A stretch of 64,000 bases of DNA, from NCBI RefSeq assembly GCF_903815225.1, contig NZ_LR813084.1, positions 4,240,001 to 4,304,000 on the forward strand. The letters run 5' to 3'. Positions within the stretch are counted from its first letter, which is position 1. Every line of letters starts with the position of its first letter. The notes below the pieces were generated by a model. The model made no database searches. It was not told the DNA's origin and saw only the letters and a program-made list of their open reading frames with translations. Source of the stretch: Delftia tsuruhatensis (lineage in GTDB: Bacteria > Pseudomonadota > Gammaproteobacteria > Burkholderiales > Burkholderiaceae_C). The position numbers were made by a program, and so were the translations under genes. Shown piece by piece: positions 37,707 to 47,722 of the stretch.

Positions 37707-39998
37707 TCACACGCCCGCCGGCGTCCCCAGTTGCAAGTCCAGCCACTCACCCACGGGCAGCGGCCGGCCATAGTGGTAGCCCTGGAACAGCACACCCTGG
37801 TTCCAGGCACGCAGCGTGTCGGCCTGGGCCTCGGTTTCCACGCCCTCGGCCACCACGCGCAAGCCCAGGCGCCCGGCCATGAGCAAGATGGCCTCGACCA
37901 TGGCGGCATTGCCCGGCGAGGCATGGCAATCCTGCACGAAGGACTTGTCGATCTTCAACTCCTGGAAAGGCAACCGTTGCAGGTAGGCCAGGGATGAGTA
38001 GCCGGTGCCGAAGTCATCCAGCCCCATCTCCACGCCCAGGCCCTGGAGCTCCACCATGCGATCGCGCGCCTCGTCCACGTCGCGCATGACCACGCTTTCG
38101 GTGATCTCCAGCGTCAGCCGGCGCGGATCGGCCCCGGTCTCGCCCAGGATGCGCTTGAGCTTGTCCACCACGTCGGGCTGGCGGAACTGCCGCCAGCTGA
38201 CATTGACCGACAGCCGCCAGCCCTGCTCCGCGAACTCGGGCCGGGCCAGCAGCCGGCAGGCCTGCTCCAGCATCCAGTCGCCCAGCAGCACGATCAGGTC
38301 CGACTCCTCGGCCACGGCGATGAAGTCGCCCGGCTCGACCAGGCCCAGGCGCGGATGGTTCCAGCGCACCAGCACTTCGGCGCTCACGCACTGTCCCCGG
38401 CGGTCCACCTGGGACTGCAGATAGGGCTGCAGCTCGCCCGCGGGAATACCGCGCCGCAAATCCTTTTCGATGCGAAAGCGCTTGCCCACGGCCTCCGCCA
38501 TGCCCGGCTGGAACATGACCACCTGGCCCAGCCCGCCCTGCTTGGCCTGGTGCAATGCCACGCCTGCGCGGCGCAGCACGTCGTGTCCGCCACTGTCGGT
38601 GCGCGAGGCCGAAAAGCTGGCCGCGCCGATGCTGCAGCTGGCCTGGACCTCCTCGCCCGTCTCCTCCAGCCACAGCGGCCGTTCCAGCGCATCCTGCAGT
38701 ACCTGTGCCAGGCCGCGCATGCGCTGCTCCACCTCGGACGGATCCACGCCGGCGGCCTCCAGCAGTACCGCGAATTCATCGGCCCCCATGCGGGCCAGCA
38801 GCACTCCCTCGGGAAGGGCTTCGGACAGCCTCTGCGCCAGGGCATTGAGCAGGGCATCGCCGCGCACCGTGCCACGCACGTCGTTGAAGGCCGTGAAGCG
38901 GTCCATGTCCAGCAGCAGCAGCCCGTGCCGTGGCTCCCCCTCCTTGCCGCCCTCCCTGAATTCGCGCGCCAGCGCACGCAGCCTCTGGGTCAGCGTCAGT
39001 CGGTTGGGCAGGCCGGTGAGCGCATCGAAATGCGCCAGCGCGTGGATCTGCCGCTCGGCGCGCATGCGCTCGGACAGATCCTGCTTGAGCTCCACATAGT
39101 TGACGATGCTCCCGTCCGAGGCGCGGATGGGCGCCACCAGCACGGTCTCCGGCAGGTCCTCGCCCTGCCGCGTCTTGTTGGTCATCTGGCCGCGCCACAG
39201 GGCACCGCGGCCGAGCTGGCGCAGTGCCTCGTCCCAGGCAGGAGCATCCAGCCCCATCGTCGAGTAGCGGTGGGTGGGCTGGCCCATGACCTCGCTGCGC
39301 GAGTAGCCCGTGCGCTGCTGGAAAGCTTCGTTCACATACACGATGTTCTGGTGCACATCGGTGATGACGATGCTCTCCGGGTTCTGCTCCACGGCCCGGT
39401 AGAACTTGCGCAAGTCATCCTGATGCTGCTCCAGCGCCGCCAGCGTGTCCTGCAGTTCCTGGGCTCGGCGGATCAGGCTGCGCCGGGCCATCAGGGTCAC
39501 CGTGCCCGTCAGGCCCAGCATGCCCACGAAGTACAGCATGGAGAACACCGCGGATGTCTCGCGCTGCCCTATCCAGCCGGCACCCTGGCCGCCCGCCACC
39601 CAGAAGCCTGCCATGACCGCCACGGACAGCCCCAGCATGGCCAGCGTGGCCCGAACACCCAGTACCCAGGCACACATGATGAGCAACGCGGGAAAGGCCA
39701 GCACCGAGCTGCTTTGCACGCCCCCCGTGGCGGCCACCACGGTCACGGCCGCCATCCAGGTTCCCCAGACAAGGACATTGGACGCCATGCGCCAGTGCCT
39801 GCGCCAGCCCAGCAGCACGGCGCCGAAGCCCACGGCCGCGGCCAGCAGGTTCAGTTGCACGCTGCGCCAAGGCACGGGCTCCTGTGTCAACAGCGCCATG
39901 GCGAGCAGGACGGTCAGGCCGCAGATCCAGATGCTGCCCACCCAGACGACGCGGCGCATGGACAAATAGGTTTCCGCCTCGACTCGATGACGCCGCAT
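37707..39998 (-). CDS. Membrane PAS-GGDEF-EAL cyclic-di-GMP protein
   Basis: A 763-residue signalling protein. About five or six transmembrane helices (residues 15-165) are followed by a PAS domain (about 190-305), GGDEF (about 310-475) and EAL (about 490-755). The GGDEF signature reads GADEF at 395-399, which is degenerate and may not make c-di-GMP, although GTP binding could remain. The EAL motif reads EVL (SAEVLVRW) but keeps the metal-binding Glu, and DDFGTGYSSL is intact, so phosphodiesterase activity is plausible. Ligand of the membrane part unknown. Confidence 0.92.
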   Translation of the reverse strand: MRRHRVEAETYLSMRRVVWVGSIWICGLTVLLAMALLTQEPVPWRSVQLNLLAAAVGFGAVLLGWRRHWRMASNVLVWGTWMAAVTVVAATGGVQSSSVLAFPALLIMCAWVLGVRATLAMLGLSVAVMAGFWVAGGQGAGWIGQRETSAVFSMLYFVGMLGLTGTVTLMARRSLIRRAQELQDTLAALEQHQDDLRKFYRAVEQNPESIVITDVHQNIVYVNEAFQQRTGYSRSEVMGQPTHRYSTMGLDAPAWDEALRQLGRGALWRGQMTNKTRQGEDLPETVLVAPIRASDGSIVNYVELKQDLSERMRAERQIHALAHFDALTGLPNRLTLTQRLRALAREFREGGKEGEPRHGLLLLDMDRFTAFNDVRGTVRGDALLNALAQRLSEALPEGVLLARMGADEFAVLLEAAGVDPSEVEQRMRGLAQVLQDALERPLWLEETGEEVQASCSIGAASFSASRTDSGGHDVLRRAGVALHQAKQGGLGQVVMFQPGMAEAVGKRFRIEKDLRRGIPAGELQPYLQSQVDRRGQCVSAEVLVRWNHPRLGLVEPGDFIAVAEESDLIVLLGDWMLEQACRLLARPEFAEQGWRLSVNVSWRQFRQPDVVDKLKRILGETGADPRRLTLEITESVVMRDVDEARDRMVELQGLGVEMGLDDFGTGYSSLAYLQRLPFQELKIDKSFVQDCHASPGNAAMVEAILLMAGRLGLRVVAEGVETEAQADTLRAWNQGVLFQGYHYGRPLPVGEWLDLQLGTPAGV

Positions 39999-40132
39999 GA
40001 AACAAGCCCTGGAAAGAAAGAACAACCGACATGCTAGCGGCCCATGGTGCCAGCGGCTGTGGTGCTTGTGCCACCGGCCCGGTCGGACGCGCGCCTGCAC
40101 CAAACAGGTGATGCCGGCCGGGTCGGCAACGC

Positions 40133-41077
40133 CTATGTCCGCTGGCGGGACGGACGCTTGCGCGCCTTGCCGGCCTCCTTGCGTGCCAGGCGTTCGGCAT
40201 CGCGCGCCTGGCCCACGGCCAGCCACTGCTCATACTCGGTGGGGGTCTCCAGCGTGATCCGGCCCAGGACCGCGCCACGGAAGTCCGTCAGCACCAGCTC
40301 GGCGGCTTTTTGCACATTGACACGCCCTCCTCCCATCATGGCGCCGCGACGCCGGCCGATGGCATCGAGCAGTTCGTCGTCGTGCAAGGCGGCAATGCGT
40401 TCGCTGCCCAGCCCGAGCTTGTAGCGGACATCGACCAGGTCGGCGTAGTTCCTTTGCAGGTAGCACAGCAACTCCAGCGCCACCAGTTCCTCGTCATACG
40501 CGTTGCGGCCCACGGCACCGCTGGCCGCCAGGTTGTAGCCGCTTTGCTCGACGATGATGCGCGGCCACAGCATGCCGGGCGTATCCCACAGGTAGAAGTC
40601 GTCAGCCAGGACGATGCGCTGCTCGAGCTTGGTGATGCCGGCCTCGTCCCCGGTCTTGGCCTGCGTCTTGCCGCTCATGGAGTTGATCAGCGTGGACTTG
40701 CCCACATTGGGGATGCCGCAGATCAGCACGCGCATGGGCTTGGACATGCCGCCACGCTGCGGCGCCAGCAGCTTGCAGGCTTCGATCAGGCGGCGCGTGG
40801 GCGCGGGCTCGGAAGCATCCAGGGAGATGGCGCGGGTCTCGCTTTGCGCGTTGTACCAGTCCAGCCACAGCGGCGTGCGCGCGGGATCGGCCAGGTCCTG
40901 CTTGTTGAGCACCTGCAGCCGCGGCTTGTGGCCGGTCAGCTCCCGCAGCAACGGATTGCTGCTGGACCCCGGCAGGCGCGCATCCAGCACTTCGATGACC
41001 ACATCGATGTCCTTGACGCGCTCGGTGATCGCCTTGCGCGTGAGATTCATGTGACCGGGGAACCACTGTATGGCCAT
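40133..41077 (-). CDS. ylqF: Ribosome biogenesis GTPase, YlqF/RbgA family
   Basis: A 314-residue circularly permuted GTPase that acts in large-subunit assembly. The G4 motif NKQD comes before the G1 motif GIPNVGKST, and G3 is DTPG, the permuted order that defines the family. The N-terminus AIQWFPGHMNLTRKAI is the standard RbgA start and fixes ATG 41077. The basic C-terminus ends in a Lys/Arg-rich tail. Upstream and divergent is a small membrane protein gene. Confidence 0.93.
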   Translation of the reverse strand: MAIQWFPGHMNLTRKAITERVKDIDVVIEVLDARLPGSSSNPLLRELTGHKPRLQVLNKQDLADPARTPLWLDWYNAQSETRAISLDASEPAPTRRLIEACKLLAPQRGGMSKPMRVLICGIPNVGKSTLINSMSGKTQAKTGDEAGITKLEQRIVLADDFYLWDTPGMLWPRIIVEQSGYNLAASGAVGRNAYDEELVALELLCYLQRNYADLVDVRYKLGLGSERIAALHDDELLDAIGRRRGAMMGGGRVNVQKAAELVLTDFRGAVLGRITLETPTEYEQWLAVGQARDAERLARKEAGKARKRPSRQRT

Positions 41078-41160
41078 GGGGATTACTTTCTGAGGAGCGG
41101 GAGAACTGGCGGGGGCGCAAGGATAATTGTCTCCCGCTTTCCCCACCTGCTCCACTGCCT

Positions 41161-41403
41161 ATGCCCTTGCCCGATACCCCCTCTTCCCGCTCCGCCTCGC
41201 GCAAGGCCGATATCGAACTGCTCATCAAGGGCGTGACCTGCGCCGTGATCGGCCTGGTGATCCTGCTGGCACCGCAGTTCATGGCACCGGGCGGCATCGT
41301 GCAGATGATGGCCCAGTCCTATCTGGTGGGCTGGTTCGCCCTGGTGCTGGGCGCGGCCTTCATCGTGCTGTTCGCCGTGCGCCGCGGCAGGGCACGGCCT
41401 TGA
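41161..41403 (+). CDS. Small membrane protein, two predicted helices
   Basis: An 80-residue protein with hydrophobic segments at about residues 25-46 and 55-73 and a basic tail (RRGRARP). I do not recognise a family. A GATAAT at about 41122-41127 could be its -10 element. It ends two bases before the start of the cysteine-rich gene at 41406, so the two are likely cotranscribed. Confidence 0.7.
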   Translation: MPLPDTPSSRSASRKADIELLIKGVTCAVIGLVILLAPQFMAPGGIVQMMAQSYLVGWFALVLGAAFIVLFAVRRGRARP

Positions 41404-41405
41404 GC

Positions 41406-41621
41406 ATGGCCCAGTCCGGCCCGCTGGAGCAGGCGCTGTCGCGCATGCGCCTGTGGCAGCAACGTGCCCGGGCGGCCGGCATCACGCTGCGGGAGACCCC
41501 ACCCCAGCCCACCAGTTGCTGCGGCCGGGGCTGCAACGGCTGCGTCTGGGAGGGCTTCTACGATGCCGTGCTGTTCTGGTGCGAGGACGCCGAGCAGGCG
41601 CTGCCTGACGGCAGCGCCTGA
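41406..41621 (+). CDS. Oxidoreductase-like cysteine-rich small protein
   Basis: A 71-residue protein containing CCGRGCNGCVWE (C38, C39, C43, C46), the hallmark of the short 'Oxidoreductase-like' family (PF09791), also found at the N-terminus of some eukaryotic proteins. The Cys set suggests metal or Fe-S binding; the role is not known. It directly follows the small membrane protein gene and is convergent with gshA. Confidence 0.8.
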   Translation: MAQSGPLEQALSRMRLWQQRARAAGITLRETPPQPTSCCGRGCNGCVWEGFYDAVLFWCEDAEQALPDGSA

Positions 41622-41633
41622 GCGCGCGGTGCG

Positions 41634-43163
41634 TCAACGCAGGTTTTCGGGCGACATGTAGCGCTGGCGCCACTCCTCGAAGGACAGCGTGTCGGCGGCC
41701 TCGATATCGCGCTGCTCCTGCACGGATTGCAGCGCCCACTGCTCGAAGCGCTGCTGCTGTGCCTCGCTCCAGGGCAGGGCAAGCAGCGAATCGCGGGCGC
41801 GCTCGGACTGCGCCAGCGTGAAACGCGAGAAGCTGTCGCCAAAGCGACCCGTGAGCTCTTGCAGCACATGGGCTGAAGGCGTGCGCTCGGGCTGCGCCAG
41901 GCGCTCGAAGGCCTGGGCCAGCGCCGTGCTGTAATCCTGCGTGCCGTGAACGGCATCCAGCGCCTGCGCATAGGGCCGGCACTGGTCAAGAACCTCATGG
42001 GCCCAGTCGCGCAGCGCCACTTCACGGCCGGCGCGCAACAGTTGCAGGCCAGGCTCGCGGCCGCGCTCTGCCGTCAGGTGCTGGTTGTGCTTGAGCTCGG
42101 CGATCTCGGCCGGCGTATCGGGGGGACTGTCCGACTGCAGGCAGTGCAGCAGGAACACGTCGAGCATGCGCATGGTCGCAGCGGCAATGCCCACGTCCTC
42201 GAAGGGATCGAGGTCCATGAGCCGCACTTCCACGTACTCCACCCCGCGCTCGCGCAGCGCGTGCAGCGGGCGCTCGCCACGGCTGACCGTGCGCTTGGGA
42301 CGGATGGTGCCGTAGAACTCGTTCTCGATCTGCAGCAGGCCCGTGCCCAGCTGGTTGTAGTCGCCGCCGGGGTTGCGCACACCCAGGGTCTCGTAGGCCG
42401 GATAGGGGCGGGTGAGTGCGTCGTACAGCGAATCGGCGTAGCCGTCCAGGCCGTTGTAGCTGACATTGATGCTGGCCTGTGCATCGCTCTGGTAGCCCAG
42501 CCTCCCCATGCGCAGGGAGGTGGCATGCGGCAGGAACAAGGCCTGGCCCGCATCACCCAGGGGCTGCAGCCGGTGCTCGCGGCCCTCGACGAAACAGGGA
42601 CACAGCGCCGGCGAGGCGCCGTAGAGATACAGCAGCACGAAGGCATGCCGACGGAAATTGCGGATCAGCGCGAAGTACTGGTCGCTGCCCACGCCGGGCA
42701 GGGACCAGTTGTAGTGGATGCCCGAGATGGTCTGCATGCGCCGGCCGTAGCGGTGGCCCAGGCCCATGCGGTAGACGCTCTTGGAGCGGCCCGAGTGCGA
42801 GGAGCCATAGCGCGCCAGCGGTATGGTCTCGTCCGTGGGCAACTGGCAGGGCATGCTCGAGGACCACAGCATCTCGCCGCCCGCATCGCGCAGGCTGCGC
42901 AGCACGAACTGGTGGATCTCGAACAGCTCGTCCAGGCATTCCTGCACACCCAGGCGCGCGCCCGTGATCAGCTCGATCTGCGATTCACTGTAGTCGGTGG
43001 TGATGTGCGGGTGTGTGAGCGCCGACCCCAGCGCCTGCGGATGGGGCGTCAGCGCCAGCCCCCCGGAAGGCAGCACGCGCAGGCCCTCCTTTTCTATGCC
43101 ACGGCGAATGCCCTTGAGCCGCTCGGGACCGGGAACCGCCATGGATGCCTGCGATGTTTTCAT
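41634..43163 (-). CDS. gshA: Glutamate-cysteine ligase
   Basis: First enzyme of glutathione synthesis, of the E. coli GshA type. The 509 residues (E. coli 518) include the conserved GIEKEGLRV ATP/substrate-binding start, TTDYSESQIELIT, MPCQLP and the loop VEYVEVRLMDLDPFEDVGI. The start at ATG 43163 lies about 20 residues before GIEKEGLR, as in homologues. No gshB is next to it in this window. Confidence 0.95.
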   Translation of the reverse strand: MKTSQASMAVPGPERLKGIRRGIEKEGLRVLPSGGLALTPHPQALGSALTHPHITTDYSESQIELITGARLGVQECLDELFEIHQFVLRSLRDAGGEMLWSSSMPCQLPTDETIPLARYGSSHSGRSKSVYRMGLGHRYGRRMQTISGIHYNWSLPGVGSDQYFALIRNFRRHAFVLLYLYGASPALCPCFVEGREHRLQPLGDAGQALFLPHATSLRMGRLGYQSDAQASINVSYNGLDGYADSLYDALTRPYPAYETLGVRNPGGDYNQLGTGLLQIENEFYGTIRPKRTVSRGERPLHALRERGVEYVEVRLMDLDPFEDVGIAAATMRMLDVFLLHCLQSDSPPDTPAEIAELKHNQHLTAERGREPGLQLLRAGREVALRDWAHEVLDQCRPYAQALDAVHGTQDYSTALAQAFERLAQPERTPSAHVLQELTGRFGDSFSRFTLAQSERARDSLLALPWSEAQQQRFEQWALQSVQEQRDIEAADTLSFEEWRQRYMSPENLR

Positions 43164-43387
43164 TCTTGTGTACCGATTCGTTGATGGACACCAGCCCCAA
43201 GGAAACCGACAGGTTTGCGGGGAGACCGGGCCCGGACGCCGAATGATAGAGAAACAGCAGGCAAAGCGATGGCGGCCGTCCGCTTAACCACGCGTTTTGG
43301 CCTGTTGCCCCATAGGGCGGCACCACGAGCGAAAGGAATATGTCAGAGTTTCGCCCGCTGCTGCGGCGCCGCCTTGCGCCGGGGCAA

Positions 43388-44296
43388 TCAGCCGCGCGCC
43401 GCCATGGCCTTGCCCACCTCCAGGGAGCCCTGGGCCGCGCCGCTGGCCGGCACCTGCTCGCCACCGCGCTCCAGCACCCGGGCCAGCTGCCCGGCCAATT
43501 GCTCGGGCACCTGCTCACCCTGCCCCAGGTACACGCCCTCGGTCAACGTGATGTGGGCGGCCTCGAAGCCCCCGGCGCCGGCGCACAGCGTGGTGCGCGT
43601 GGGCGCGCTCTCATGCGCAAGCACCAGCATGGCCGGCACCACGGCCTCGGGCCGCAGGGCGGCCAGCACCGCCTCGGGCATCAGGCCCTCGGTCATGCGC
43701 GTGGCCGCCGTGGGCGCCAGCGCATTCACATGGATGCCGTACTTGGCGCCCTCGATGGACAGGGTCTGCATGAGGCCGACCTGGGCCAGCTTGGCCGCGC
43801 CATAGTTGGCCTGGCCGAAGTTGCCGTACAGGCCGGTGGAGGATGTGGTCATCACGATGCGGCCATAGTTCTGCGCCTGCATGTGCGGCCACACGGCCTT
43901 GCAGCAATGGAAGGCGCCCATGAGGTGCACATCGACCACCAGGCGGAAGTCCTCGGCGGTCATCTTGGCGAAGCTCCTGTCGCGCAGGATGCCGGCGTTG
44001 TTCACGAGGATGTCCACGCGCCCCCAGGCATCGACGGCCTGCTGCACCATGGCCTGCACGGCCTCGAAATCGGTGACCGATGCGCCGTTGGCCAGGGCCT
44101 GTCCACCCGCCGCGCGGATCTCGTCCACCACGGCCTGCGCCGCCGAGGCCGAGCCGCCGCTGCCATCCACCGCCCCGCCAAGATCGTTGACCAGCACCCT
44201 GGCCCCGCGTGCGGCCAGCGCCAGCGCATGCAAACGCCCCAGGCCGCCGCCGGCCCCCGTCACGATGGCCACGCGGCCTTCAAACTCGATCGCCAT
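43388..44296 (-). CDS. Short-chain dehydrogenase, (3R)-hydroxyacyl-CoA dehydrogenase-like
   Basis: A 302-residue SDR. The cofactor motif TGAGGGLGRLHA, the NNAGIL motif and catalytic Ser-Tyr-Lys (STGLYGNFGQANYGAAK) are present. The long form with the LVNDLGGAVDGSG segment after the Rossmann strand matches the dehydrogenase domain of peroxisomal multifunctional enzyme type 2, so a 3-hydroxyacyl-CoA or hydroxysteroid substrate is likely. An AGGGAG site precedes the ATG. The 629-base gap upstream carries repeats. Confidence 0.87.
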   Translation of the reverse strand: MAIEFEGRVAIVTGAGGGLGRLHALALAARGARVLVNDLGGAVDGSGGSASAAQAVVDEIRAAGGQALANGASVTDFEAVQAMVQQAVDAWGRVDILVNNAGILRDRSFAKMTAEDFRLVVDVHLMGAFHCCKAVWPHMQAQNYGRIVMTTSSTGLYGNFGQANYGAAKLAQVGLMQTLSIEGAKYGIHVNALAPTAATRMTEGLMPEAVLAALRPEAVVPAMLVLAHESAPTRTTLCAGAGGFEAAHITLTEGVYLGQGEQVPEQLAGQLARVLERGGEQVPASGAAQGSLEVGKAMAARG

Positions 44297-44451
44297 GGAT
44301 TCGCTCCCTTTGCTTGATTGGATCTGCCTGCCGCCCACGATGGCCGGGCGGCGAGCCACCCGCACTGTAGACGGATGCCCGTGCGTTTCCGGTTGCAGAC
44401 GCGACTGCGCGACACCAGGTTCTGTTTTTCCCCACGATTTCGTGACAAGCC

Positions 44452-44500
44452 TGTGGAAAACCGTGTGCAAGCACTGGACTTGAATCGCAAGTCATTGTTT
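44452..44500 (+). repeat. Composite repeat copy A
   Basis: TGTGGAAAA at 44452 is followed, exactly 36 bases later, by CAAGTCATTGTTTT at 44488. The third module seen in copies B and C is not recognisable here. The first element read in reverse, TTTTCCACA, fits the DnaA-box pattern TTWTNCACA. Confidence 0.6.
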
Positions 44501-44585
44501 TCAATGAATTTATCCGATATGCCCATTTTTTCATCAAATCCACAAGTCGGCTGCCCGACTTATCCAGCCCCTCCCTGAACAATCC

Positions 44586-44671
44586 TGTGAACAACTTCCA
44601 CCGCGCGCGGGATAAGCAAGACAAGTCATTGATTTCAAACAAGAAAACATGAATCGCCTAAAAAACAGGCA
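44586..44671 (+). repeat. Composite repeat copy B
   Basis: TGTGAACAAC at 44586, CAAGTCATTGATTT at 44622 (+36) and AAAAAACAGGCA at 44660-44671. Modules two and three are identical to copy C, with the same spacings. Confidence 0.7.
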
Positions 44672-44758
44672 AAAAACGACCGGTTTTCTGCCCGCGCCGT
44701 GGTTATCCACTTTGCAGGCCGCATGTCCCCATTTACCCCCACTTCGGCTGGACAAGCA

Positions 44759-44844
44759 TGTGGACAAGCTGCCGCAAGTCCCAAATTCCCACGCCAAGTC
44801 ATTGATTTGAAAAGAAAGCATCATGACCGCTCAAAAAACAGGCA
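44759..44844 (+). repeat. Composite repeat copy C
   Basis: TGTGGACAAG at 44759, CAAGTCATTGATTT at 44795 (+36) and AAAAAACAGGCA at 44833-44844. The sequence between the modules differs from copy B, so the motifs and their spacing are what is conserved. Confidence 0.7.
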
Positions 44845-44925
44845 GTCACGATCTCCCGGCACCGCCGCAGCCGCCCCGCGAATCGCATACAACCGAGGGC
44901 TTGCCCATCTCCTTCCAAACGCCCC

Positions 44926-45228
44926 ATGAGCCAGGACTCCCCCTTCGCCCCGCCCTTCTTCATTGCCCGGCTGGCACCCAGCGGCCTGCAGGTCGATGCC
45001 TGGGCCGACCAGCCGCTGCTGCACTCCCTGGAGCAAGGCGGCGTGGACTGGCCCAGTTCCTGCCGCAACGGCACCTGCCGCACCTGCATCGGACACCTGG
45101 TCTCGGGCAGCGTGCGCTACGAGATCGAATGGCCCGGCGTGACGCGCGAGGAGCGCGCCGAAGGCTGTGTGCTGCCCTGCATCGCCTATCCGGAGGGCGA
45201 TGTGGTGCTGCAAGACCCCGAAGGCTGA
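44926..45228 (+). CDS. 2Fe-2S plant-type ferredoxin
   Basis: A 100-residue ferredoxin with cluster ligands C46, C51, C54 and C85 (SCRNGTCRTC and LPC), the C-x4-C-x2-C-x30-C spacing of plant-type proteins. C81 is extra. It probably passes electrons to an unknown oxygenase or reductase. It stands alone upstream of ribBA. Confidence 0.9.
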   Translation: MSQDSPFAPPFFIARLAPSGLQVDAWADQPLLHSLEQGGVDWPSSCRNGTCRTCIGHLVSGSVRYEIEWPGVTREERAEGCVLPCIAYPEGDVVLQDPEG

Positions 45229-45443
45229 TTCCGGCCAAAGCCCGAGCCGCCCGCGGCCGGTGCCCGCTGGAATAGAATGGGTGCTTTCGCAAGGTCATTC
45301 CGGGTCATGCCGATTGCCGACAGCGGCCGCGCCGCGCCACACGTTCTTTGGAAGCCCTCTTCGGATGCCCACCGGGCCGCGCAAGACGGGGCGTGTGCCG
45401 CGCCGCCGCCCGTCGGACCCGGATCCTCCTCAGAAGGCACTCC

Positions 45444-46565
<1,122 letters not shown>

Positions 46566-46568
46566 GAC

Positions 46569-47039
46569 ATGTTGAACGCAGAAAAGGGCCAGGCCCTGAA
46601 CCTGGACGGCGCGGAACTGCGCATAGGCATCGTGCAGGCCCGCTTCAATGAAAGCATCACCAACAGCCTGACCCAGGCCTGCCGCGAAGAGCTGCTGGCC
46701 CTGGGCGTGAAGGCAGAGAACATAGCCCACGTGACCGTGCCCGGCGCCCTGGAAGTACCCGTGGCGCTGCAGGCGCTGGCCGAGACCGACGAGTACGACG
46801 CCCTCGTGGCGCTGGGCTGCATCATCCGTGGGGAGACATACCACTTCGAGCTGGTGGCCAACGAATCGGGCGCAGGCGTGACGCGCCTGGCCCTGGACTA
46901 CCAGTTGCCGATCGCCAACGCGATCATCACCACCGAAAACACCGAGCAGGCCATCGCACGCCAGACCGAAAAGGGGCGCGATGCGGCCCGGGTCGCCGTG
47001 GAGATGGCCAACCTGCTCCAAACCATGGTCCGAACATGA
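46569..47039 (+). CDS. ribH: 6,7-Dimethyl-8-ribityllumazine synthase
   Basis: RibH joins the RibB product to the pyrimidine intermediate, the penultimate step of riboflavin synthesis, as an icosahedral or smaller oligomer. Of 156 residues, the conserved parts are [34 protein letters not shown] (with the catalytic His) and [20 protein letters not shown] lies before the ATG, three bases after ribBA. The stop overlaps nusB (ATGA). Confidence 0.96.
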   Translation: MLNAEKGQALNLDGAELRIGIVQARFNESITNSLTQACREELLALGVKAENIAHVTVPGALEVPVALQALAETDEYDALVALGCIIRGETYHFELVANESGAGVTRLALDYQLPIANAIITTENTEQAIARQTEKGRDAARVAVEMANLLQTMVRT

Positions 47040-47611
47040 GCGACGAACAATCCACACCGGCCTCCGGCCGCCCCCCGCGCCAGAGCCGCACGGGCCTGAC
47101 CAGCACCGGCGCGCGCAAGGCCGCCTCCAAGTCCAACCGCAGCCGCGCGCGCGAGTTTGCACTGCAGGCGCTGTACCAGCACATCGTCAGCGGCAACGAC
47201 GTGGAGGCCATCGACCGCTTCACGCGCGACCTGTCGGGCTTCCACAAGGCCGACTCGGTGCACTACGATGCGCTGCTGCGCGGCTGCATCACGGCCCAGG
47301 CCGACCTGGACGCGCTGATCGCGCCCAAGCTGGACCGCACCATGGCCGAGATCTCGCCCATCGAGCACGCCAGCATGTGGATAGGCGTGTACGAATTCCA
47401 GCACTGCCCCGACGTGCCCTGGCGTGTGGTGCTCAACGAGTGCATCGAGCTGGCCAAGGAATTCGGTGGCACCGATGGCCACAAGTACGTGAACGCCGTG
47501 CTCAACGGCCTGGCACCGGCGCTGCGTGCCGACGAGGTCGCGCATGACCGTGCCGCCAAGGCGGCCTCTGCCCCCGGCGCGGCGGACGAATCCGCCAGCC
47601 AGGCCGGTTGA
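47036..47611 (+). CDS. nusB: Transcription antitermination factor NusB
   Basis: NusB binds boxA RNA with NusE (S10) in antitermination of rRNA operons. The helical core [14 protein letters not shown] ... [14 protein letters not shown] is complete. The 191 residues include a basic, low-complexity N-terminus of about 37 residues and an Ala-rich C-terminus that E. coli NusB (139) lacks. Coupled to ribH by a 4-base overlap, a common arrangement. Confidence 0.94.
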   Translation: MSDEQSTPASGRPPRQSRTGLTSTGARKAASKSNRSRAREFALQALYQHIVSGNDVEAIDRFTRDLSGFHKADSVHYDALLRGCITAQADLDALIAPKLDRTMAEISPIEHASMWIGVYEFQHCPDVPWRVVLNECIELAKEFGGTDGHKYVNAVLNGLAPALRADEVAHDRAAKAASAPGAADESASQAG

Positions 47612-47722
47612 AGCCCGGGCCGCACCTCACAGGGGCCCCGCCCCGCCGCATCCGGCCACCATGGCCCGCCCCGCCCCTCACCGGGTGCGGGCGCTTTCTC
47701 CAGGATTTCGTCCCTCATCGCC

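Larger units (their letters stand above)
44297..44925. other. 629-base gene-free gap with repeat modules
   Basis: No supportable gene. From about 44,400 to 44,850 it is richer in A and T than the surroundings and carries three copies of a composite repeat plus several DnaA-box-like sequences (TTATCCACT at 44703-44711 among them). An imperfect palindrome centred on ACGACCGG lies near 44668-44692. The upstream sequences of the SDR and ferredoxin genes are at its two ends. Confidence 0.7.

Noticed and set aside
44452-44844. Chromosomal replication origin
   Set aside because: The DnaA-box-like motifs are few and imperfect, there is no dnaA, dnaN or gidA nearby and no clear AT-rich unwinding element. 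Only a repeat or binding array is supported.
45229-45443. FMN riboswitch upstream of ribBA
   Set aside because: The conserved AGGGCGGGGTGAAA-type segment and the GCCGACGGT element of RFN riboswitches are not present; only a loose GCCGACAGC match is seen.
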